This document shows positions 43,639 to 56,056 of a stretch of DNA of 64,000 nucleotides, piece by piece (the first letter of the stretch is position 1; every line of letters begins with the position of its first letter). Origin of the DNA: Serratia sp. UGAL515B_01 (GTDB lineage Bacteria; Pseudomonadota; Gammaproteobacteria; Enterobacterales; Enterobacteriaceae); the NCBI RefSeq assembly GCF_033095805.1, contig NZ_CP109901.1:3593766-3657765 (forward strand). The letters run 5' to 3'. Below the pieces are notes generated by a model, which made no database searches, had not been told where the DNA came from, and saw only the letters and a list, made by a program, of their open reading frames with translations. The translations under genes and the position numbers were made by a program.

Positions 43639-43665
43639 AGCAGGTTCGGCCAAGCCGAACCTGCT
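43639..43665 (-). terminator. Strong hairpin between nfuA and malQ
   Basis: AGCAGGTTCGGC pairs perfectly with GCCGAACCTGCT around a 3-base loop, 6 bp after the malQ stop. There is no clear T-run on either side, so it may act as an mRNA 3'-end stabiliser or a weak bidirectional terminator. Confidence 0.5.
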
Positions 43666-43671
43666 ACTCAA

Positions 43672-45753
43672 TTACCCTACCGACACTTTTCTACGCCGTT
43701 TATCTAAATCTTTCAGTAACCGATTCACTTCTCGATCGAGAAACATCGTTTCCAGCGTGCAACTCAGCTTACGCCGCCAGTTTGGGTATTGATCGCTAGT
43801 GCCTGGAATATTGACCGGTTCTGCCATATCCAACCAATCCTCAGGTTGTAAACCAAGTAACGCACTGGCACTGTCGGCCACATAACGCTGTAGCCCACGG
43901 TTGATTAACGGGCTCATTTCTAGCAACGCGGCCTTCTTACCGACCTTCTGCGGCACACAACCGTAACGGTGCAATCCGTCAAGTAATCCTTGTTTGGCTC
44001 GTTCACGATCGGCAAACAGCGTTTTCAACACTTCAGCATCCGGATATAAACCCAGTTTTTCACCGAGCGTTAAATCACCACTCTGCCAATAACCGCGCAT
44101 TGTCGGCAAATCATGGGTTGTAATCGTGGCCATCGCCTGTACCGGGTAGGATTGCGGGGCACGGAACTGATTCTCTTCGTCATGCTCGAAATACAACACT
44201 TTATAAGAGTAAATACCGCTTTCACGCAGCTTGCCAACAATCTCTACTGGCACGGTGCCCAGATCTTCACCAATCACCATACAACGGTGGCGCTGGCTCT
44301 CTAGCGCCAACAGCGCGAGAAGATCGTCAACCGGATATTTAACGTAGGCCCCCCGATCGGCCGTTTCACCATAAGGTATCCACCACAGACGTAATAGAGC
44401 CATCACGTGGTCGATGCGCAAAGCGCCGCAGCTGGTCATATTGGCTCGCAGCAAATCGATAAAAGGCTGATAACCGCGTGCTACCATCACATGAGGGTCC
44501 ATCGGTGGCAAACCCCAGTTCTGTCCCAGCGGCCCGAGAATATCCGGCGGAGCGCCTACGGATGCTTTCAAACAATACAATTCGCGTTCGCACCAGGTCT
44601 CTGAGCCGCCCTCTGCAACCCCTACGGCAAGATCGCGATACAGACCAATAGGCATATTCAGTTCGCAACTTTGGTCGAAACACTCAGCGAACTGACTGGC
44701 AGCGAGCCATTGCAACCATAGGTAAAAAGCCACTTCATCGGCATGCTGTTTGCAAAACGCATCTACTGCCGGAGTATTACCTTGCCGATACTCTTCAGGC
44801 CAGACTGGCCAGCCCCACATGTTGCTGTCTTTAGCCAGCAGGTGTGCATGTAGGGCATCGAATGCCGCCTGCTGATAAAGGCTGCTTCCGCCTTCACCTA
44901 CAAAACGTTCAAACGCCTGTTTGTGTGTATCCCCTGGCTGACGAGCCTGGAACTGCGGAAAGGCGAGTTTCAACGCTGCCAACTTCAGTTGTGTTACCGT
45001 ACTGTAATCCACCCATGCAGTACTGCGGGCTTTAGCCAACAGCTTCTGCGTCGCAGCTTTTTGCCACCATTTCTGCGCGGCCTGACTGCGTTGAAAATCC
45101 TCCACCGCATTGACATCGATATACACCACGTTCAGCCAACGTCGTGAAGAAGGGCTATAGGGGCTGGCACTTTCTGGACTCGCCGGGTAAAGCGCATGTA
45201 TCGGGTTAAGCCCGACGAATGCACCACCACGCTCCCCAACTTCAGCAATCATCACCCGTAAATCGCCAAAATCACCAATACCCCAGTTACGTTCCGACCG
45301 CAACGTGTAGAGCTGAACACAGGCACCCCACAGTTTTTTTCCGTTCAGCAGTGCATCAGGTTCATAACAGCGTTTGGGGGCGATGATCAACCGACATTCC
45401 CATTGCTGCTCACCCTGTGTCAACGTGAGCTGGTGATAACCCAGTGGCAGTTTGCATGGCAGGGTTAACGTTTTGCGTGCAGCAGCACGGCCCTGCTGCT
45501 GGTTACCATCTTCATGCTGTAGCACCCAGTGATACTCACCTGCGCCCCCTAGCGGCAACGCCACAGATTCACCGAGATAAAACACCTTAACCACGGGTAA
45601 AGGTGCCGAATCTTGATGTAATGGCATGCTGCTCATCGCATCCAGCAATTTACGCTTGGTTTCCAGCGAAGTAGCCTGCTGTTTTCCATGGGCATTGATG
45701 TAATCAGCGACAATCCCGGCCTGGGTTGCTGTCTGATCGATACCTTTACTCAT
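43672..45753 (-). CDS. malQ: 4-alpha-glucanotransferase (amylomaltase)
   Basis: MalQ (693 residues) transfers glucan units between maltodextrins in the cytoplasm. It is a GH77 enzyme: core blocks are RSERNWGIGDFGDL, NPIHALYPASPESASPYSPS, the acid/base stretch ALRIDHVMALLRLWWIP and MVIGEDLGTVP, and ITTHDLPTMRGYW. It starts 10 bp after malP and is co-transcribed with it. Together they degrade maltodextrin to glucose 1-phosphate and glucose. Confidence 0.97.
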   Translation of the reverse strand: MSKGIDQTATQAGIVADYINAHGKQQATSLETKRKLLDAMSSMPLHQDSAPLPVVKVFYLGESVALPLGGAGEYHWVLQHEDGNQQQGRAAARKTLTLPCKLPLGYHQLTLTQGEQQWECRLIIAPKRCYEPDALLNGKKLWGACVQLYTLRSERNWGIGDFGDLRVMIAEVGERGGAFVGLNPIHALYPASPESASPYSPSSRRWLNVVYIDVNAVEDFQRSQAAQKWWQKAATQKLLAKARSTAWVDYSTVTQLKLAALKLAFPQFQARQPGDTHKQAFERFVGEGGSSLYQQAAFDALHAHLLAKDSNMWGWPVWPEEYRQGNTPAVDAFCKQHADEVAFYLWLQWLAASQFAECFDQSCELNMPIGLYRDLAVGVAEGGSETWCERELYCLKASVGAPPDILGPLGQNWGLPPMDPHVMVARGYQPFIDLLRANMTSCGALRIDHVMALLRLWWIPYGETADRGAYVKYPVDDLLALLALESQRHRCMVIGEDLGTVPVEIVGKLRESGIYSYKVLYFEHDEENQFRAPQSYPVQAMATITTHDLPTMRGYWQSGDLTLGEKLGLYPDAEVLKTLFADRERAKQGLLDGLHRYGCVPQKVGKKAALLEMSPLINRGLQRYVADSASALLGLQPEDWLDMAEPVNIPGTSDQYPNWRRKLSCTLETMFLDREVNRLLKDLDKRRRKVSVG

Positions 45754-45762
45754 CGGCTCTCC

Positions 45763-48168
45763 TTAACGCTTGGCTTGCCAGATACGCTGTTGGTAATCGC
45801 GAATAGAGCGATCGGAACTGAACATGCCTACACGAGCAGTATTAAGGATAGTTCGGCGCGTCCATTCATCGCGGTCGCGATACAGTTTGTCTACCTGACG
45901 TTGAGCTTCACAGTAGGATGCAAAATCCGCCAACACCAGGTAGGGATCGCCACCCTCCAACAGGCTATGTAACATCATGTCGAAAGCGTGCTTGTCGCCG
46001 TTACTGAACATGCCACTGGCCAACTCATCCAGGATCGTTTTCAGGTGTTTATCTTTTTTACGGTAACGAAGCGGATCGTAACCCTTGTTCAACAGTGCTT
46101 TAACTTGTTCGACGGTATTACCGAAAATGAAGATATTCTCCTCGCCTACCTGTTCGGCGATTTCAACGTTAGCGCCATCCAGCGTTCCAACCGTCATCGC
46201 GCCGTTTAGTGCCAGCTTCATATTACCCGTCCCTGATGCCTCTTTACCTGCAGTAGAGATCTGCTCAGAAATATCAGCAGCCGGGATCATCAGTTCGGCG
46301 ACAGAGACACGGTAATCAGGGATGAAGACCACTTTAATACGATCCTTCACGATAGGATCGTTATTGATCTTCTCTGCTGCCTGATTGATCGCATAAATAA
46401 TGTTTTTGGCCAGGTAATAGCCGGGAGCCGCTTTGGCACCAAACAAGAACACGCGTGGTACCATATCCAGATCCGGGTTATCACGCAGTTGGCGATACAA
46501 AGAAAGAATATGCAGCAAATTCAGGTGCTGGCGCTTGTACTCGTGCAAACGTTTGATCTGTACATCGAAGATCGCATCAGGGTTGAGCATCAACCCCATT
46601 ACGTTATGCACATAATTAGCCAAGATCACCTTGTTATCGCGTTTAATCTGCTTGAACTTGTCACGAAATGCTGCATCTTCGGCGTATTTTTCCAAGCCTT
46701 TCAATGCATCCAGGTCGTTGACCCACTCCACATTTAGCGTGGTGTCGATAAGCGTTGACAAGGCAGGGTTACATTGTTTTAACCAGCGCCGTGGCGTAAT
46801 ACCATTGGTCACATTGTGGAATTTGTTCGGCCACAGTTGGTGATATTCAGGGAACAGATCTTTCACCACCAGATCCGAGTGCAGTTGAGCAACCCCGTTT
46901 ACCGCAAAGCCGCTTACTACGCATAGGTTCGCCATACGTACCTGTTTGTCATGATGCACCGCCAATTTAGCCCAAACTGCTTTATCACCCGGCCAACGTT
47001 TGTCTACCAGTTTCTTAAACTTGGCGTTGATCTGTTTGATGATCGAAAAATGGCGAGGTAACAGACTGCGCACCAGCTTCTCATCCCAACATTCCAAAGC
47101 TTCCGGCATCAGCGTGTGGTTGGTATAAGCAAACGTTTTACTGGTGATCGCCCAAGCCGCATCCCAATCCAACTGATGCTCATCCAGCAGAATGCGTAAC
47201 ATTTCCGGAATGGCAATCGTTGGATGGGTATCGTTCAGTTGGATCACTTCGTATTTCGGCAAATCTTCAATCTTGCGGCCAGCCTGATGATGCTTGCGCA
47301 GAATATCGGCTACCGAGCAGGCACATTGAAAATACTGCTGCATTAGTCGCAGACGTTTGCCATCCTGGTGGTTATCATTCGGATAAAGCACTTTGGTCAG
47401 CTTTGCGGCTTCAATCCCCTGTTTTTCCGCATGCAGGAATTTACCGTCATTGAAATCCCCCAGATCGAACGGATGGGTATGTGTCGCCTGCCACAAACGC
47501 AAAGGTTGAGTGACGCCATTACGGAACCCGAGTACCGGCAGATCATAGGCTTCGCCACGTAAGGTAAACGCCGGGTGCCATAATTCACGGCCATCAGCCA
47601 GTTTTTCTACCTTACCCCCCATACCCACATCTACCGCAAGCGCTGAGTTATGGCGGAACCAGGGGTAGCTCTCGCGCTGCCAGTTATCAGGTGCTTCCTG
47701 CTGATGGCACGCTTTGAAAGATTGACGGAACAGACCATATTGATAATTCAAGCCATAACCCGTAGCCGGTTGTTCGACGGTTGCCATCGAATCCAGGAAG
47801 CAGGCAGCCAAACGCCCCAATCCCCCGTTACCCAATGCAGGATCGGTTTCCTGTTCCAGCAGATCGACGAGCTTGATGTCCTGTTCTGCCAGTGTGGTTT
47901 CAACAACGTCATACCAGCCAAGGTTGATCAGGTTGTTGGCCGTTAGCCGACCAATCAAGAATTCCATCGAGATATAGTTGACATGGCGCAACGATTTACT
48001 GCTTTTACTCGGCACAGGTTGTGCTGCCAACTGTTCCGCCAGCGCGGCACTGACCGCTTCCCACCATTGATGCTGAGTCATCTGCTGTGCGGAACTGAGG
48101 CCGAAGCGCTGCCACTGGCGGGTCAGCGCAGCCAGAAAAACGTCCTTTTTGAGCATAGGCTGTGACAT
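45763..48168 (-). CDS. malP: Maltodextrin phosphorylase
   Basis: MalP (801 residues) releases glucose 1-phosphate from maltodextrins. It is a GT35 enzyme with the PLP-binding Lys in [20 protein letters not shown] and the conserved [19 protein letters not shown] and [15 protein letters not shown] blocks. It is the first gene of malPQ and diverges from malT. Expression should depend on MalT, for which one possible site lies upstream. Confidence 0.97.
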   Translation of the reverse strand: MSQPMLKKDVFLAALTRQWQRFGLSSAQQMTQHQWWEAVSAALAEQLAAQPVPSKSSKSLRHVNYISMEFLIGRLTANNLINLGWYDVVETTLAEQDIKLVDLLEQETDPALGNGGLGRLAACFLDSMATVEQPATGYGLNYQYGLFRQSFKACHQQEAPDNWQRESYPWFRHNSALAVDVGMGGKVEKLADGRELWHPAFTLRGEAYDLPVLGFRNGVTQPLRLWQATHTHPFDLGDFNDGKFLHAEKQGIEAAKLTKVLYPNDNHQDGKRLRLMQQYFQCACSVADILRKHHQAGRKIEDLPKYEVIQLNDTHPTIAIPEMLRILLDEHQLDWDAAWAITSKTFAYTNHTLMPEALECWDEKLVRSLLPRHFSIIKQINAKFKKLVDKRWPGDKAVWAKLAVHHDKQVRMANLCVVSGFAVNGVAQLHSDLVVKDLFPEYHQLWPNKFHNVTNGITPRRWLKQCNPALSTLIDTTLNVEWVNDLDALKGLEKYAEDAAFRDKFKQIKRDNKVILANYVHNVMGLMLNPDAIFDVQIKRLHEYKRQHLNLLHILSLYRQLRDNPDLDMVPRVFLFGAKAAPGYYLAKNIIYAINQAAEKINNDPIVKDRIKVVFIPDYRVSVAELMIPAADISEQISTAGKEASGTGNMKLALNGAMTVGTLDGANVEIAEQVGEENIFIFGNTVEQVKALLNKGYDPLRYRKKDKHLKTILDELASGMFSNGDKHAFDMMLHSLLEGGDPYLVLADFASYCEAQRQVDKLYRDRDEWTRRTILNTARVGMFSSDRSIRDYQQRIWQAKR

Positions 48169-48260
48169 AAGGAAAACTCTCTATCCGATAAATGGGCCAA
48201 TTTTTTCACTATCGTGCCGCGGAGAATGAGCAACAGCATCATCCCGACCAGGTATTAGCT

Positions 48261-48270
48261 GGGGAGGAGA
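48261..48270 (+). promoter_or_regulatory. Possible MalT box upstream of malP
   Basis: GGGGAGGAGA differs at one base from the MalT box consensus GGGGA(T/G)GAGG. It lies 93 bp before the malP start in the 538-bp malP-malT gap, but is on the strand opposite to malP. A poorer pair may exist on the minus strand around 48366-48392. A single decamer is weak evidence. Confidence 0.3.
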
Positions 48271-48537
48271 ATTGGGGCGTAGCTGAAACTGTGATCCCAG
48301 ACACTTTTTTACCCTCTTCCAATAATGCAAATACTTGGTTTACCAAGCTCTGAGAGGTTGATGAACCTCGCCCTGGAGGTTCCCCTGCGGATAGTGAAGC
48401 ATCGTTCAAATCGGCACTTGACCGATTTACCGCTCCTTTGCCGTTTACCTGCATCTTGAAGTCATTGGGGTATAAAGGGATCCCTGAGACGTTACAATAC
48501 AAAAAGGTACGGAGCTAAATCTCTGGGTAAACGTAAA

Positions 48538-48559
48538 AAAGTGTGATCGATAACACTTT
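48538..48559 (+). promoter_or_regulatory. Palindrome upstream of malT, possible CRP site
   Basis: AAAGTGT and ACACTTT form a 7-bp inverted repeat with 8 bp between, and include TGTGA as a CRP half-site. It lies about 160 bp before malT, whose promoter is CRP-controlled in E. coli. The second half does not match TCACA well, so this is tentative. Confidence 0.35.
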
Positions 48560-48706
48560 AACTCCAATACAACGCGTAAGCTTGTTGCAATACGTTTCAC
48601 GATGTCAGAAGTTAAGTCATCCTGATTACGAAGCAGGGTCGCGGTGAGATGAATCCCTTCGGGCAGTCCTTCGGCGACGGGAACCGCACTTTACATCTGG
48701 AACATT

Positions 48707-51421
48707 ATGCTGATCCCATCAAAACTGAGCCGTCCGGTACGGCTGCAAAATACCGTGGTACGCGATCGCCTGTTGGTGAAGTTAGCCTGCGTAGTAAACT
48801 ATCGTCTGGCCTTGGTCAATTGTCCTGCAGGATATGGTAAAACGACGCTGATTGCTCAATGGGCTGCGGACAAATCCGATCTGGGATGGTACTCACTGGA
48901 TGAGAGTGACAACCAGCCAGAACGCTTTGCCAGCTATCTGATTGCTGCACTCCAGCAGGCAACAGGTGGTCACTGTGTCAAGAGCGAAGCATTAAGCCAA
49001 AAACATCAATACGCCAACCTCTCGGCCCTGTTTGCTCAGTTGTTTATCGAACTGTCTGACTGGCATAGCCCCTTATACCTGGTAATCGATGATTACCATT
49101 TGATCACTAATCATCAAGTTCATGAAGCAATGCGTTTCTTCCTGCGCCACCAGCCTGAAAATCTGACGTTGCTCCTGCTATCACGAACATTACCACCACT
49201 TGGCATCGCCAATCTCCGCGTACGCGATCAATTATTGGAGTTGAATACCCAGCACTTGGCATTTACTCACCAGGAAGCAAAACAGTTCTTTGACTGCCGG
49301 CTAAGTTCGCCAATTGAACAACATGACAGCAGCCGATTATGTGACGAAGTAGAAGGCTGGGCGACAGCTCTACAGCTGATCGCTCTTTCTGCCCGTCAAT
49401 CGGCCTCTTCAGCCCAGCAATCAGCAAAACGTCTGGCCGGGCTGAATGCCAGCCACCTTTCCGATTATCTGGTGGATGAGGTGTTAGATCGTGTCGATGC
49501 GGACACCCGCTCCTTTCTGTTGCGCTGCTCGATATTGCGTTCACTGAATGACGCACTGATTGTTCGCTTGACGGAGGAGGATAACGGTCAGCAACGCCTC
49601 GAAGAGCTCGAGCGCCACGGGCTATTTATCCACCGTATGGACGATACTGGCGAATGGTTCTGTTTCCATCCCCTTTTCGCCTCGTTCCTACGCCAACGTT
49701 GCCAATGGGAGTTGGCGTTAGAATTACCCGGATTGCACCGTTCTGCAGCTGAAGGCTGGTTAGCATTGGGTTATCCAGCCGAAGCCATTCACCATGCACT
49801 CGCTGCCAGCGATGTTAATATGTTGCGCGATATCCTGCTACAGCACGCTTGGTCTTTGTTCCACCACAGCGAATTGGCATTGCTCGAAGAGTGTTTGAAC
49901 GCACTCCCTTACGAGCGGTTGATCCAGAGCCCTAAACTGGCGTTGCTACAAGCCTGGTTAGCACAAAGTCAGCACCGTTATAGCGAGGTGGACACCCTGT
50001 TGGAGCGTGCTGAACACGCCATGCATAATCAGCAGGTCACTATTGACCAGACCCTGCATGCGGAATTCGATGCACTGCGTGCTCAAGTGGCAATCAACGC
50101 CGGTAAACCCGAAGAGGCTGAGCGGTTGGCGACTGAAGCGCTGAAGTTCCTGCCACTTTCCAGCTATTACAGCCGTATTGTTGCTACCTCGGTCACGGGT
50201 GAGGTACATCACTGTAAAGGTGAACTGGCACGGGCATTACCCATGATGCAGCAGACTGAACAGATGGCGCACCGTCATCAGGCTTACCATTACGCGCTGT
50301 GGGCTCTTCTGCAGCAAAGCGAGATCCTGATAGCACAGGGTTTCTTGCAGGCAGCTTATGAGACACAGGAAAAAGCCTTCGGGCTGGTACGTGAACAGCA
50401 TTTAGAACAGTTACCTATGCACGAATTTCTGCTGCGTATCCGTTCACAGGTTCTTTGGTCATGGTCGCGGCTGGATGAAGCTGAAGAGGCAGCCCGTGAA
50501 GGGCTAAAAGTGTTGTCTAACTACCAGCCACAACAGCAGTTGCAATGTCTGGCAATGCTAGCGAAGTGTTCACTGGCGCGAGGCGATCTGGATAACGCTA
50601 ATACTCACCTACAGCGCTGTGAAGTACTGCTTCATGGCTCGCAGTATCACCGTGACTGGCTAACCAACGCCGATAAACCGCGAGTGGTCCATTGGCAGAT
50701 CACGGGTGATACCGTTGCAGCCGCAAATTGGCTACGCCATACCGAAAAACCCGGTATGGCAAATAACCATTTTATGCAGGGCCAATGGCGCAATATCGCA
50801 CGAGTACAGATCCTCCTCGGCCAATACGAAGAAGCCGAAGTGGTATTAGACGAATTAAACGAAAACGCTCGTCGCCTGCGGTTAGTAAGCGATCTCAACC
50901 GTAACCTTTTACTCAGTAATCAGCTCTACTGGCAAATGAACCGTAAAAGTGATGCGTTAAGAGTTCTGATAGAGGCGCTGACGCTGGCAAACAGGACTGG
51001 TTTTATCAGCCATTTTGTTATTGAGGGCGAAACTATGGCGCAACAGCTACGTCAGTTGATCCAACTCAATGCACTACCGGAGTTGGAACAACATCGTGCC
51101 CAACGTATTCTGCGCGACATCAACCAGCATCATCGCCACAAATTTGCTCATTTTGATGAGAACTTCGTCGACAAATTACTGACCCATCCACAAGTGCCGG
51201 AACTTATTCGTACCAGCCCGTTAACACAGCGTGAATGGCAGGTTTTGGGCCTGATTTACTCAGGTTATAGCAATGAGAAAATAGCCAATGAACTGGCCGT
51301 GGCAGCCACCACCATCAAAACCCATATTCGTAATCTTTATCAAAAATTGGGCGTAGCACATCGGCAAGAGGCGGTTCAGCAAGCACAACAGTTACTCAAG
51401 ATGATGGGATACGGTGCCTAA
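48707..51421 (+). CDS. malT: Maltose regulon activator MalT
   Basis: MalT (904 residues) is the ATP- and maltotriose-dependent activator of the mal genes, a STAND-type regulator. The N-terminal NTPase has the P-loop [19 protein letters not shown] and Walker [12 protein letters not shown]. The large TPR-like sensor region occupies roughly residues 420-810. The LuxR-type helix-turn-helix is at the end ([20 protein letters not shown] ... [16 protein letters not shown]). It diverges from malPQ. Confidence 0.97.
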   Translation: MLIPSKLSRPVRLQNTVVRDRLLVKLACVVNYRLALVNCPAGYGKTTLIAQWAADKSDLGWYSLDESDNQPERFASYLIAALQQATGGHCVKSEALSQKHQYANLSALFAQLFIELSDWHSPLYLVIDDYHLITNHQVHEAMRFFLRHQPENLTLLLLSRTLPPLGIANLRVRDQLLELNTQHLAFTHQEAKQFFDCRLSSPIEQHDSSRLCDEVEGWATALQLIALSARQSASSAQQSAKRLAGLNASHLSDYLVDEVLDRVDADTRSFLLRCSILRSLNDALIVRLTEEDNGQQRLEELERHGLFIHRMDDTGEWFCFHPLFASFLRQRCQWELALELPGLHRSAAEGWLALGYPAEAIHHALAASDVNMLRDILLQHAWSLFHHSELALLEECLNALPYERLIQSPKLALLQAWLAQSQHRYSEVDTLLERAEHAMHNQQVTIDQTLHAEFDALRAQVAINAGKPEEAERLATEALKFLPLSSYYSRIVATSVTGEVHHCKGELARALPMMQQTEQMAHRHQAYHYALWALLQQSEILIAQGFLQAAYETQEKAFGLVREQHLEQLPMHEFLLRIRSQVLWSWSRLDEAEEAAREGLKVLSNYQPQQQLQCLAMLAKCSLARGDLDNANTHLQRCEVLLHGSQYHRDWLTNADKPRVVHWQITGDTVAAANWLRHTEKPGMANNHFMQGQWRNIARVQILLGQYEEAEVVLDELNENARRLRLVSDLNRNLLLSNQLYWQMNRKSDALRVLIEALTLANRTGFISHFVIEGETMAQQLRQLIQLNALPELEQHRAQRILRDINQHHRHKFAHFDENFVDKLLTHPQVPELIRTSPLTQREWQVLGLIYSGYSNEKIANELAVAATTIKTHIRNLYQKLGVAHRQEAVQQAQQLLKMMGYGA

Positions 51422-51496
51422 GAGCATCCTACTGGGATGAGGCTACGTTTTCTTCCACCCTGCGCTTAACGTGCACGTGAAAGCCCACCAGGGAAG

Positions 51497-52186
51497 CTAC
51501 TGTTGCCCATAATAAGCATTTGGCCCATGTTTGCGACTGAAATGCTTTTCCCTTAAATGGGCATCAATGTGGCGAAGGTCAGGATTGATACCGCAACTGA
51601 TCCAAGCCATTTTCGCTACTTCCTCTAAAACAACGGCATTGTGTACCGCCTCGTCCGGTGAGCTGCCCCAACTAAATGGTCCGTGCTGATAAACGACAAT
51701 CCCTGGCGTATACATCGGTTCGCTCTCACCCAATGTTTCCACAATGACCCGCCCGGTTTCCAATTCATAGTCTCCAGAAACCTCCGTTGCCGTCAGGCCT
51801 CGGGTACAAGGAATATCTTCCGCAAAGTAATCTGCGTGAGTGGTCCCCAAGGCAGGGATGGCTCGCCCAGCCTGAGCCCAAGCTGTTGCATGGGTTGAAT
51901 GGGTATGGACAATGCCACCTAATTGCGAATAGCAACGATACAACTCTAGATGCGTCGGGGTGTCAGACGACGGCCTAAAGCGTCCTTCGAGTACATTACC
52001 CGCTAAATCCACAACCACCATGTCTGCAGGCTGCATTTGCTCATAGGGAATCCCACTCGGTTTGATCACCACGGCACCACTCTTACGATCAATCCCACTG
52101 ACGTTGCCCCAGGTGTAGGTCACTAGGCCATGTGCAGGCAAAGCCATATTGGCGGCGTATACCTGCTGTTTCAGCTGTTCAAGCAT
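51497..52186 (-). CDS. ulaF: L-ribulose-5-phosphate 4-epimerase UlaF
   Basis: UlaF (229 residues) converts L-ribulose 5-phosphate to D-xylulose 5-phosphate, feeding ascorbate carbon to the pentose phosphate pathway. It is a class II aldolase-fold enzyme with the zinc ligands in [18 protein letters not shown] and a third His in [20 protein letters not shown]. It overlaps the ulaE end by 16 bp. Because L-arabinose AraD is a close relative, the name rests on its position as the last gene of ulaABCDEF. Confidence 0.92.
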   Translation of the reverse strand: MLEQLKQQVYAANMALPAHGLVTYTWGNVSGIDRKSGAVVIKPSGIPYEQMQPADMVVVDLAGNVLEGRFRPSSDTPTHLELYRCYSQLGGIVHTHSTHATAWAQAGRAIPALGTTHADYFAEDIPCTRGLTATEVSGDYELETGRVIVETLGESEPMYTPGIVVYQHGPFSWGSSPDEAVHNAVVLEEVAKMAWISCGINPDLRHIDAHLREKHFSRKHGPNAYYGQQ

Positions 52187-53031
52187 GACTCTGCTCCTAT
52201 TGCTAGCCCGGCGTTAATCATTCTCTCCACCACCCAGGCACGTGCAGCTTTCACCTCACGTATTGGGTCCGCTGCCTTTTCACTCCACATTTCGATCAGA
52301 TAAGGGCCACGATAACCACTTTGCTGCAAGGCGGTAAAACAACGTTCAAAATCCACAACGCCCTCACCAAAAGGGACTCCCTTGAAAACTCCAGGCTGGG
52401 TATCTTTAACATGCACGGCAACGATATGACCACGGCCAGCTATCAGTTCCATCGGAACGTCATTGTCCCAGGCTGAAAGATTGCCAATATCTGGATAGAG
52501 CTGGAACCAAGGATTATCCATATAATGGATGTATCCAAGCCCTTTACTGATGGAGCTCATCAAAGGGTAATCCATAATTTCCATCGCCAATGTCACTTGT
52601 GCACGACTGGCCATTTCCACCGCCTGTTGCAGCCCCAAGCGAAACCTCTCCCGGGTATTGTCATTCGCCTGTTGATAATAGACGTCGTAACCCGCCAGTT
52701 GGATCACACGAATGCCGGTATCCTGAGCCAATCGAATGGCTTTCTGCATGATAATCAGCCCCTGATCTCTGACGGCATCATCCTCACTGCCTAAAGGAAA
52801 ACGCCGATGTGCACTCAAGCACATTGATGGTACCCGTACGCCGCTGTTAGCAACGGCAGTGACTAATGCCAAACGCTGCTCGCGGCTCCAGTCCAATCGT
52901 GCCAAACGCTCATCGCTTTCATCGATCGATATCTCGACAAAGTCGAACTCCAATTCGCGCGCCAACTGCAAACGTTCAAACCAGCTACCGCCGCTAGGTA
53001 ACGCCTTTTCGTAAATACCTAAAGGAACCAT
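52171..53031 (-). CDS. ulaE: L-xylulose-5-phosphate 3-epimerase UlaE
   Basis: UlaE (286 residues) converts L-xylulose 5-phosphate to L-ribulose 5-phosphate. It is a TIM-barrel sugar epimerase: [20 protein letters not shown] opens the protein, with [52 protein letters not shown] and [20 protein letters not shown] carrying metal-binding residues. It follows ulaD by 9 bp. Confidence 0.95.
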   Translation of the reverse strand: MVPLGIYEKALPSGGSWFERLQLARELEFDFVEISIDESDERLARLDWSREQRLALVTAVANSGVRVPSMCLSAHRRFPLGSEDDAVRDQGLIIMQKAIRLAQDTGIRVIQLAGYDVYYQQANDNTRERFRLGLQQAVEMASRAQVTLAMEIMDYPLMSSISKGLGYIHYMDNPWFQLYPDIGNLSAWDNDVPMELIAGRGHIVAVHVKDTQPGVFKGVPFGEGVVDFERCFTALQQSGYRGPYLIEMWSEKAADPIREVKAARAWVVERMINAGLAIGAESCLNS

Positions 53032-53040
53032 AATCGCTCC

Positions 53041-53697
53041 TTAGCCCCACAATTGGGCAATAGCGTGTTTAAACTTACGAGCCGCGGCCACGGGGTCGGA
53101 TGCATCTCGAATGCTACGGCCAGCAATAAACACGTGAATAGGGATCCCTTTAAACAGCGGCAAATCTTCCAATGCCAGCCCGCCGGTCACCGTTACTTTG
53201 AAACCCATATCGGAAAGACGCTTTATAGCGGTGATATCTGCCTCACTCCATGCCACCCCAGCAGCCTGCGCGTCACGGCTACGGTGGTAAACCACTTGTT
53301 GGATACCCACCTCACGCCATTCTTGTGCTTGCTCCCAGGTCCAGAAACCCGTCAGCTCGATCTGTACATCACCATTGAATTCTTTCGCTACCGCTAGTGC
53401 ACCCTTGGTGGTGTTAATATCAGCGCAGCAAATCACCGTTATCCAGTCTGCATTGGCGTCAAAACACATGCGCGAGAGAATTTTACCGGCATCGGCGATT
53501 TTGGCATCAGCTAATACGATCCGGTCTGGGTAAAGGGCTTTTAGATCGCGAACCGCACGAATCCCCTCAGCAACGCACAATATGGTGCCAACTTCGATGA
53601 TATCGACTTCATTGGCAATCAGGCGCGTCGTGCGGTAAGCATCATCCATTGACTGGTTATCCAGCGCCACTTGTAGCATAGGTAAAGTATTTACCAC
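53041..53697 (-). CDS. ulaD: 3-keto-L-gulonate-6-phosphate decarboxylase UlaD
   Basis: UlaD (218 residues) decarboxylates 3-keto-L-gulonate 6-phosphate to L-xylulose 5-phosphate. It belongs to the OMP decarboxylase superfamily: [36 protein letters not shown] with the Asp-x-Lys-x-x-Asp motif, and [20 protein letters not shown] are clear. It lies 10 bp after ulaC. Confidence 0.95.
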   Translation of the reverse strand: MVNTLPMLQVALDNQSMDDAYRTTRLIANEVDIIEVGTILCVAEGIRAVRDLKALYPDRIVLADAKIADAGKILSRMCFDANADWITVICCADINTTKGALAVAKEFNGDVQIELTGFWTWEQAQEWREVGIQQVVYHRSRDAQAAGVAWSEADITAIKRLSDMGFKVTVTGGLALEDLPLFKGIPIHVFIAGRSIRDASDPVAAARKFKHAIAQLWG

Positions 53698-53707
53698 CTT
53701 GTTCTCC

Positions 53708-54181
53708 TTAATGGTCTGCAGCAGAAGCAGACGTTTGGTTAATCAGATCCAGAACCTGTTGCGGCGAACGGCACGAACGCAAGCGTTCAAAATTGCCCTC
53801 ATCATCAAACAGATTAACCACCTGCAGAATGCCAACTTCTTGATGCGTTTTGGCATCGACTGCAGCCATGGTGATCAGTATGTCGATCGGGTCGTTGTCA
53901 TCGTCACCGAAACATACCGGTGTTTGCAGCGTTACCAGTGCAAATCCGGTTTTCAGCACGCCTTCTTCTGGCCTGCCATGCGGCATTGCCAACCCTGGGG
54001 CCAAGACAAAGTAAGGACCAAATTGCTCAACCCCCGCCAGGATAGCGTCGAAATAACGTGGCTCGACTACGCCCGCCTCAACCAGTAGATCGACGCCAAT
54101 TTTTACCGCCTGTTGCCAGTCCTGTGCTTCAGCCTGAAGTCGAATTGAATTGTTATCCGCCAGTGAATCACTCAGCTTCAT
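53708..54181 (-). CDS. ulaC: L-ascorbate PTS EIIA component UlaC
   Basis: UlaC (157 residues) is the EIIA component that passes phosphate from HPr to UlaB. The phosphorylated His is in [16 protein letters not shown]. The rest matches the mannitol/fructose-type EIIA fold ([20 protein letters not shown]). It lies 10 bp after ulaB. Confidence 0.94.
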   Translation of the reverse strand: MKLSDSLADNNSIRLQAEAQDWQQAVKIGVDLLVEAGVVEPRYFDAILAGVEQFGPYFVLAPGLAMPHGRPEEGVLKTGFALVTLQTPVCFGDDDNDPIDILITMAAVDAKTHQEVGILQVVNLFDDEGNFERLRSCRSPQQVLDLINQTSASAADH

Positions 54182-54191
54182 CCCCTTTGCC

Positions 54192-54497
54192 TCACCTGAT
54201 ATCTTTTGCGAAATGAGCCTCGATCACGGCCATGAGTTTGAGTCCAAAATCTGCGGCAGAAAGCATATTGCGTACGCCGACCACATATTTGTTACCACTC
54301 ACCGTGATTTCGTCCGCCACGTGGGTTGAGGCAATAATGATATCTGCACTGCTGAGTTCGGATTTATATTCCCCGACCGCACAGCTATTCACTGTGTGAT
54401 CCACCCCTTGTTGGGTCAGGAATTGGTCGACTTTCATTTTCATGATCATGGAGCTTCCCTGTCCGCAACCACATACCGCTAGAATTCGTACCGTCAT
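54192..54497 (-). CDS. ulaB: L-ascorbate PTS EIIB component UlaB
   Basis: UlaB (101 residues) receives phosphate from UlaC and gives it to ascorbate during transport by UlaA. The phosphorylated Cys is in the P-loop [17 protein letters not shown] at the N-terminus. It lies 14 bp after ulaA. Confidence 0.94.
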   Translation of the reverse strand: MTVRILAVCGCGQGSSMIMKMKVDQFLTQQGVDHTVNSCAVGEYKSELSSADIIIASTHVADEITVSGNKYVVGVRNMLSAADFGLKLMAVIEAHFAKDIR

Positions 54498-54511
54498 AAT
54501 GTGCTCTCCAG

Positions 54512-55909
54512 TTAATTTGAAGCCGATTCAGTGAGTTGTTTTTCTGCATTTTCCTCCGCTCGTAGCGTCCGACCGGCAAAGAACATGTACAGCAGCGCAA
54601 TAAGCACCACCACGCCCATAAACCACAGGCCAAAACTCAAACCTTGCATCAACGGCGGCGCGAGAATTGACCAATCCGCCATACCCATCCATGCACTTAG
54701 CCCGGTCAATTTAATGGCCCAGACACAGCCAAATATTTCGAGCATCCCCATCACCAGACAGATTTTCATCGCCGCACGCCAGCCGCCAAAATGGTTGGCA
54801 AACACGCCGATAGTGGCGTTAGAGAAGAACATCGGGATAAAACCGGGAATAATCATGATTGAGGATCCCACAGCCAACAGAATGCCAACCGCAATCAACT
54901 GCCCAATGGTTCCCCACATAAACCCCCATACCACCGCATTAGGGGCAAAGCTGTAGATAGCCGCACAATCTATGGCCAACACAGCACCCGGGATCAGCCG
55001 TTGGGAAATGCCATTAAATGCCTCGGTAAGTTCGGCAACGAACATACGTACGCCTTGCACGATGATGAAAATGGCGACGGCGAACATCAGGCCAGTTTGC
55101 AGGATGTAGATTGTCCAGTGGGTTTTGCCAGCCATTTGCTGCAATGTGTCCAGCCCGAATGAGCAGAGAATGATGCCGAAGAACACCGTCATAACGATCG
55201 CGGTAGAGACGATGTTGTCGTGGAAAATATTGAGCCAGCCAGGCAGTTTGAGTTCTTCCACGCTCTCTTCTTTTTTGCCTAGGTACGGTGCCAATTTATA
55301 GGCGACCCATGAAGCAAACTGTTGCTGGTGACCAATCGAAAAACCGCTGTTTTCCGTGACTGACTGGGTTGGTTTGAACATCATGTTGGAAGTGATCCCC
55401 CAGTAAAGAGAGGCGATCAGGGCGCTGCACAGCACGGTGGTCCACATGTCGTAACCCAAAATGTAGAAGAACACCGCAATCAGACCAACCTGTTGAAACA
55501 TAATGTGGCCAGTCAGCATGATGGTACGGATACCAGTGACCCGCCGCAGCAATACATAAACAATGTTGAGTGCCAAGGCCAATAACACCGCATAGCCAAC
55601 CCAGCTATAGGCATCCCCCATGCGTTCAATAGTCGCCATCATCGAAGCATAGGTATCGGAGATGGCACCATTGATGCTGTAGACCTCGGAAAGTTTGGCC
55701 ACTACGGGTTTGAAAGTACTCGTCAAGATGCCGGAACCTGCCTGCAACAGCATAAAACCGATAATTGTTTTTATCGTGCCTTTAACGATCACCGCCGCAC
55801 TTTTTCGCAGCAGCAAATAGCCCAGCAATGTAACCAGCCCCAGTAACAAAGGCGCGTTGGTCATAACCTGATTAAAAAAAACGGTGAAGATGGTGTAGAG
55901 GATTTCCAT
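54512..55909 (-). CDS. ulaA: L-ascorbate PTS permease EIIC component UlaA
   Basis: UlaA (465 residues) is the membrane permease that imports and, with UlaB, phosphorylates L-ascorbate. Multiple membrane spans are evident, with conserved [40 protein letters not shown] and [19 protein letters not shown] blocks. The ATG at 55909 gives the family start [20 protein letters not shown]; the ATG at 55921 adds four residues. It is the first gene of ulaABCDEF and diverges from ulaG. Confidence 0.95.
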   Translation of the reverse strand: MEILYTIFTVFFNQVMTNAPLLLGLVTLLGYLLLRKSAAVIVKGTIKTIIGFMLLQAGSGILTSTFKPVVAKLSEVYSINGAISDTYASMMATIERMGDAYSWVGYAVLLALALNIVYVLLRRVTGIRTIMLTGHIMFQQVGLIAVFFYILGYDMWTTVLCSALIASLYWGITSNMMFKPTQSVTENSGFSIGHQQQFASWVAYKLAPYLGKKEESVEELKLPGWLNIFHDNIVSTAIVMTVFFGIILCSFGLDTLQQMAGKTHWTIYILQTGLMFAVAIFIIVQGVRMFVAELTEAFNGISQRLIPGAVLAIDCAAIYSFAPNAVVWGFMWGTIGQLIAVGILLAVGSSIMIIPGFIPMFFSNATIGVFANHFGGWRAAMKICLVMGMLEIFGCVWAIKLTGLSAWMGMADWSILAPPLMQGLSFGLWFMGVVVLIALLYMFFAGRTLRAEENAEKQLTESASN

Positions 55910-56036
55910 ACAGCTCTCCAAATAGCGTTTGGCATTACCTGATGCGCCGCAGATAACGCGGCTGGCATTTATACCAGAGCGCCAACTTAACGCGGGGACA
56001 ACCTCACCATATCAATCACAGAGAATCATAAAAAGA

Positions 56037-56056
56037 TCACAAATGATTATTTGTGA
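56037..56056. promoter_or_regulatory. Palindrome, candidate UlaR operator
   Basis: TCACAAATGATTATTTGTGA has 8-bp inverted arms around GATT. It lies in the divergent ulaA/ulaG region, 128 bp from ulaA. The core AAATGATTATTT (56041-56052) recurs at 56273-56284, next to ulaG. DeoR-family repressors such as UlaR bind several sites in this region in E. coli. Which protein binds here is inferred. Confidence 0.5.

Noticed and set aside
48239..48502. 87-codon minus-strand frame upstream of malP
   Set aside because: It starts with TTG without a Shine-Dalgarno. Its start region (CCCAATGACTTCAAGATGCA) looks like an end of the ERIC-type repeats, and the frame covers the malP control region. No family was recognised.
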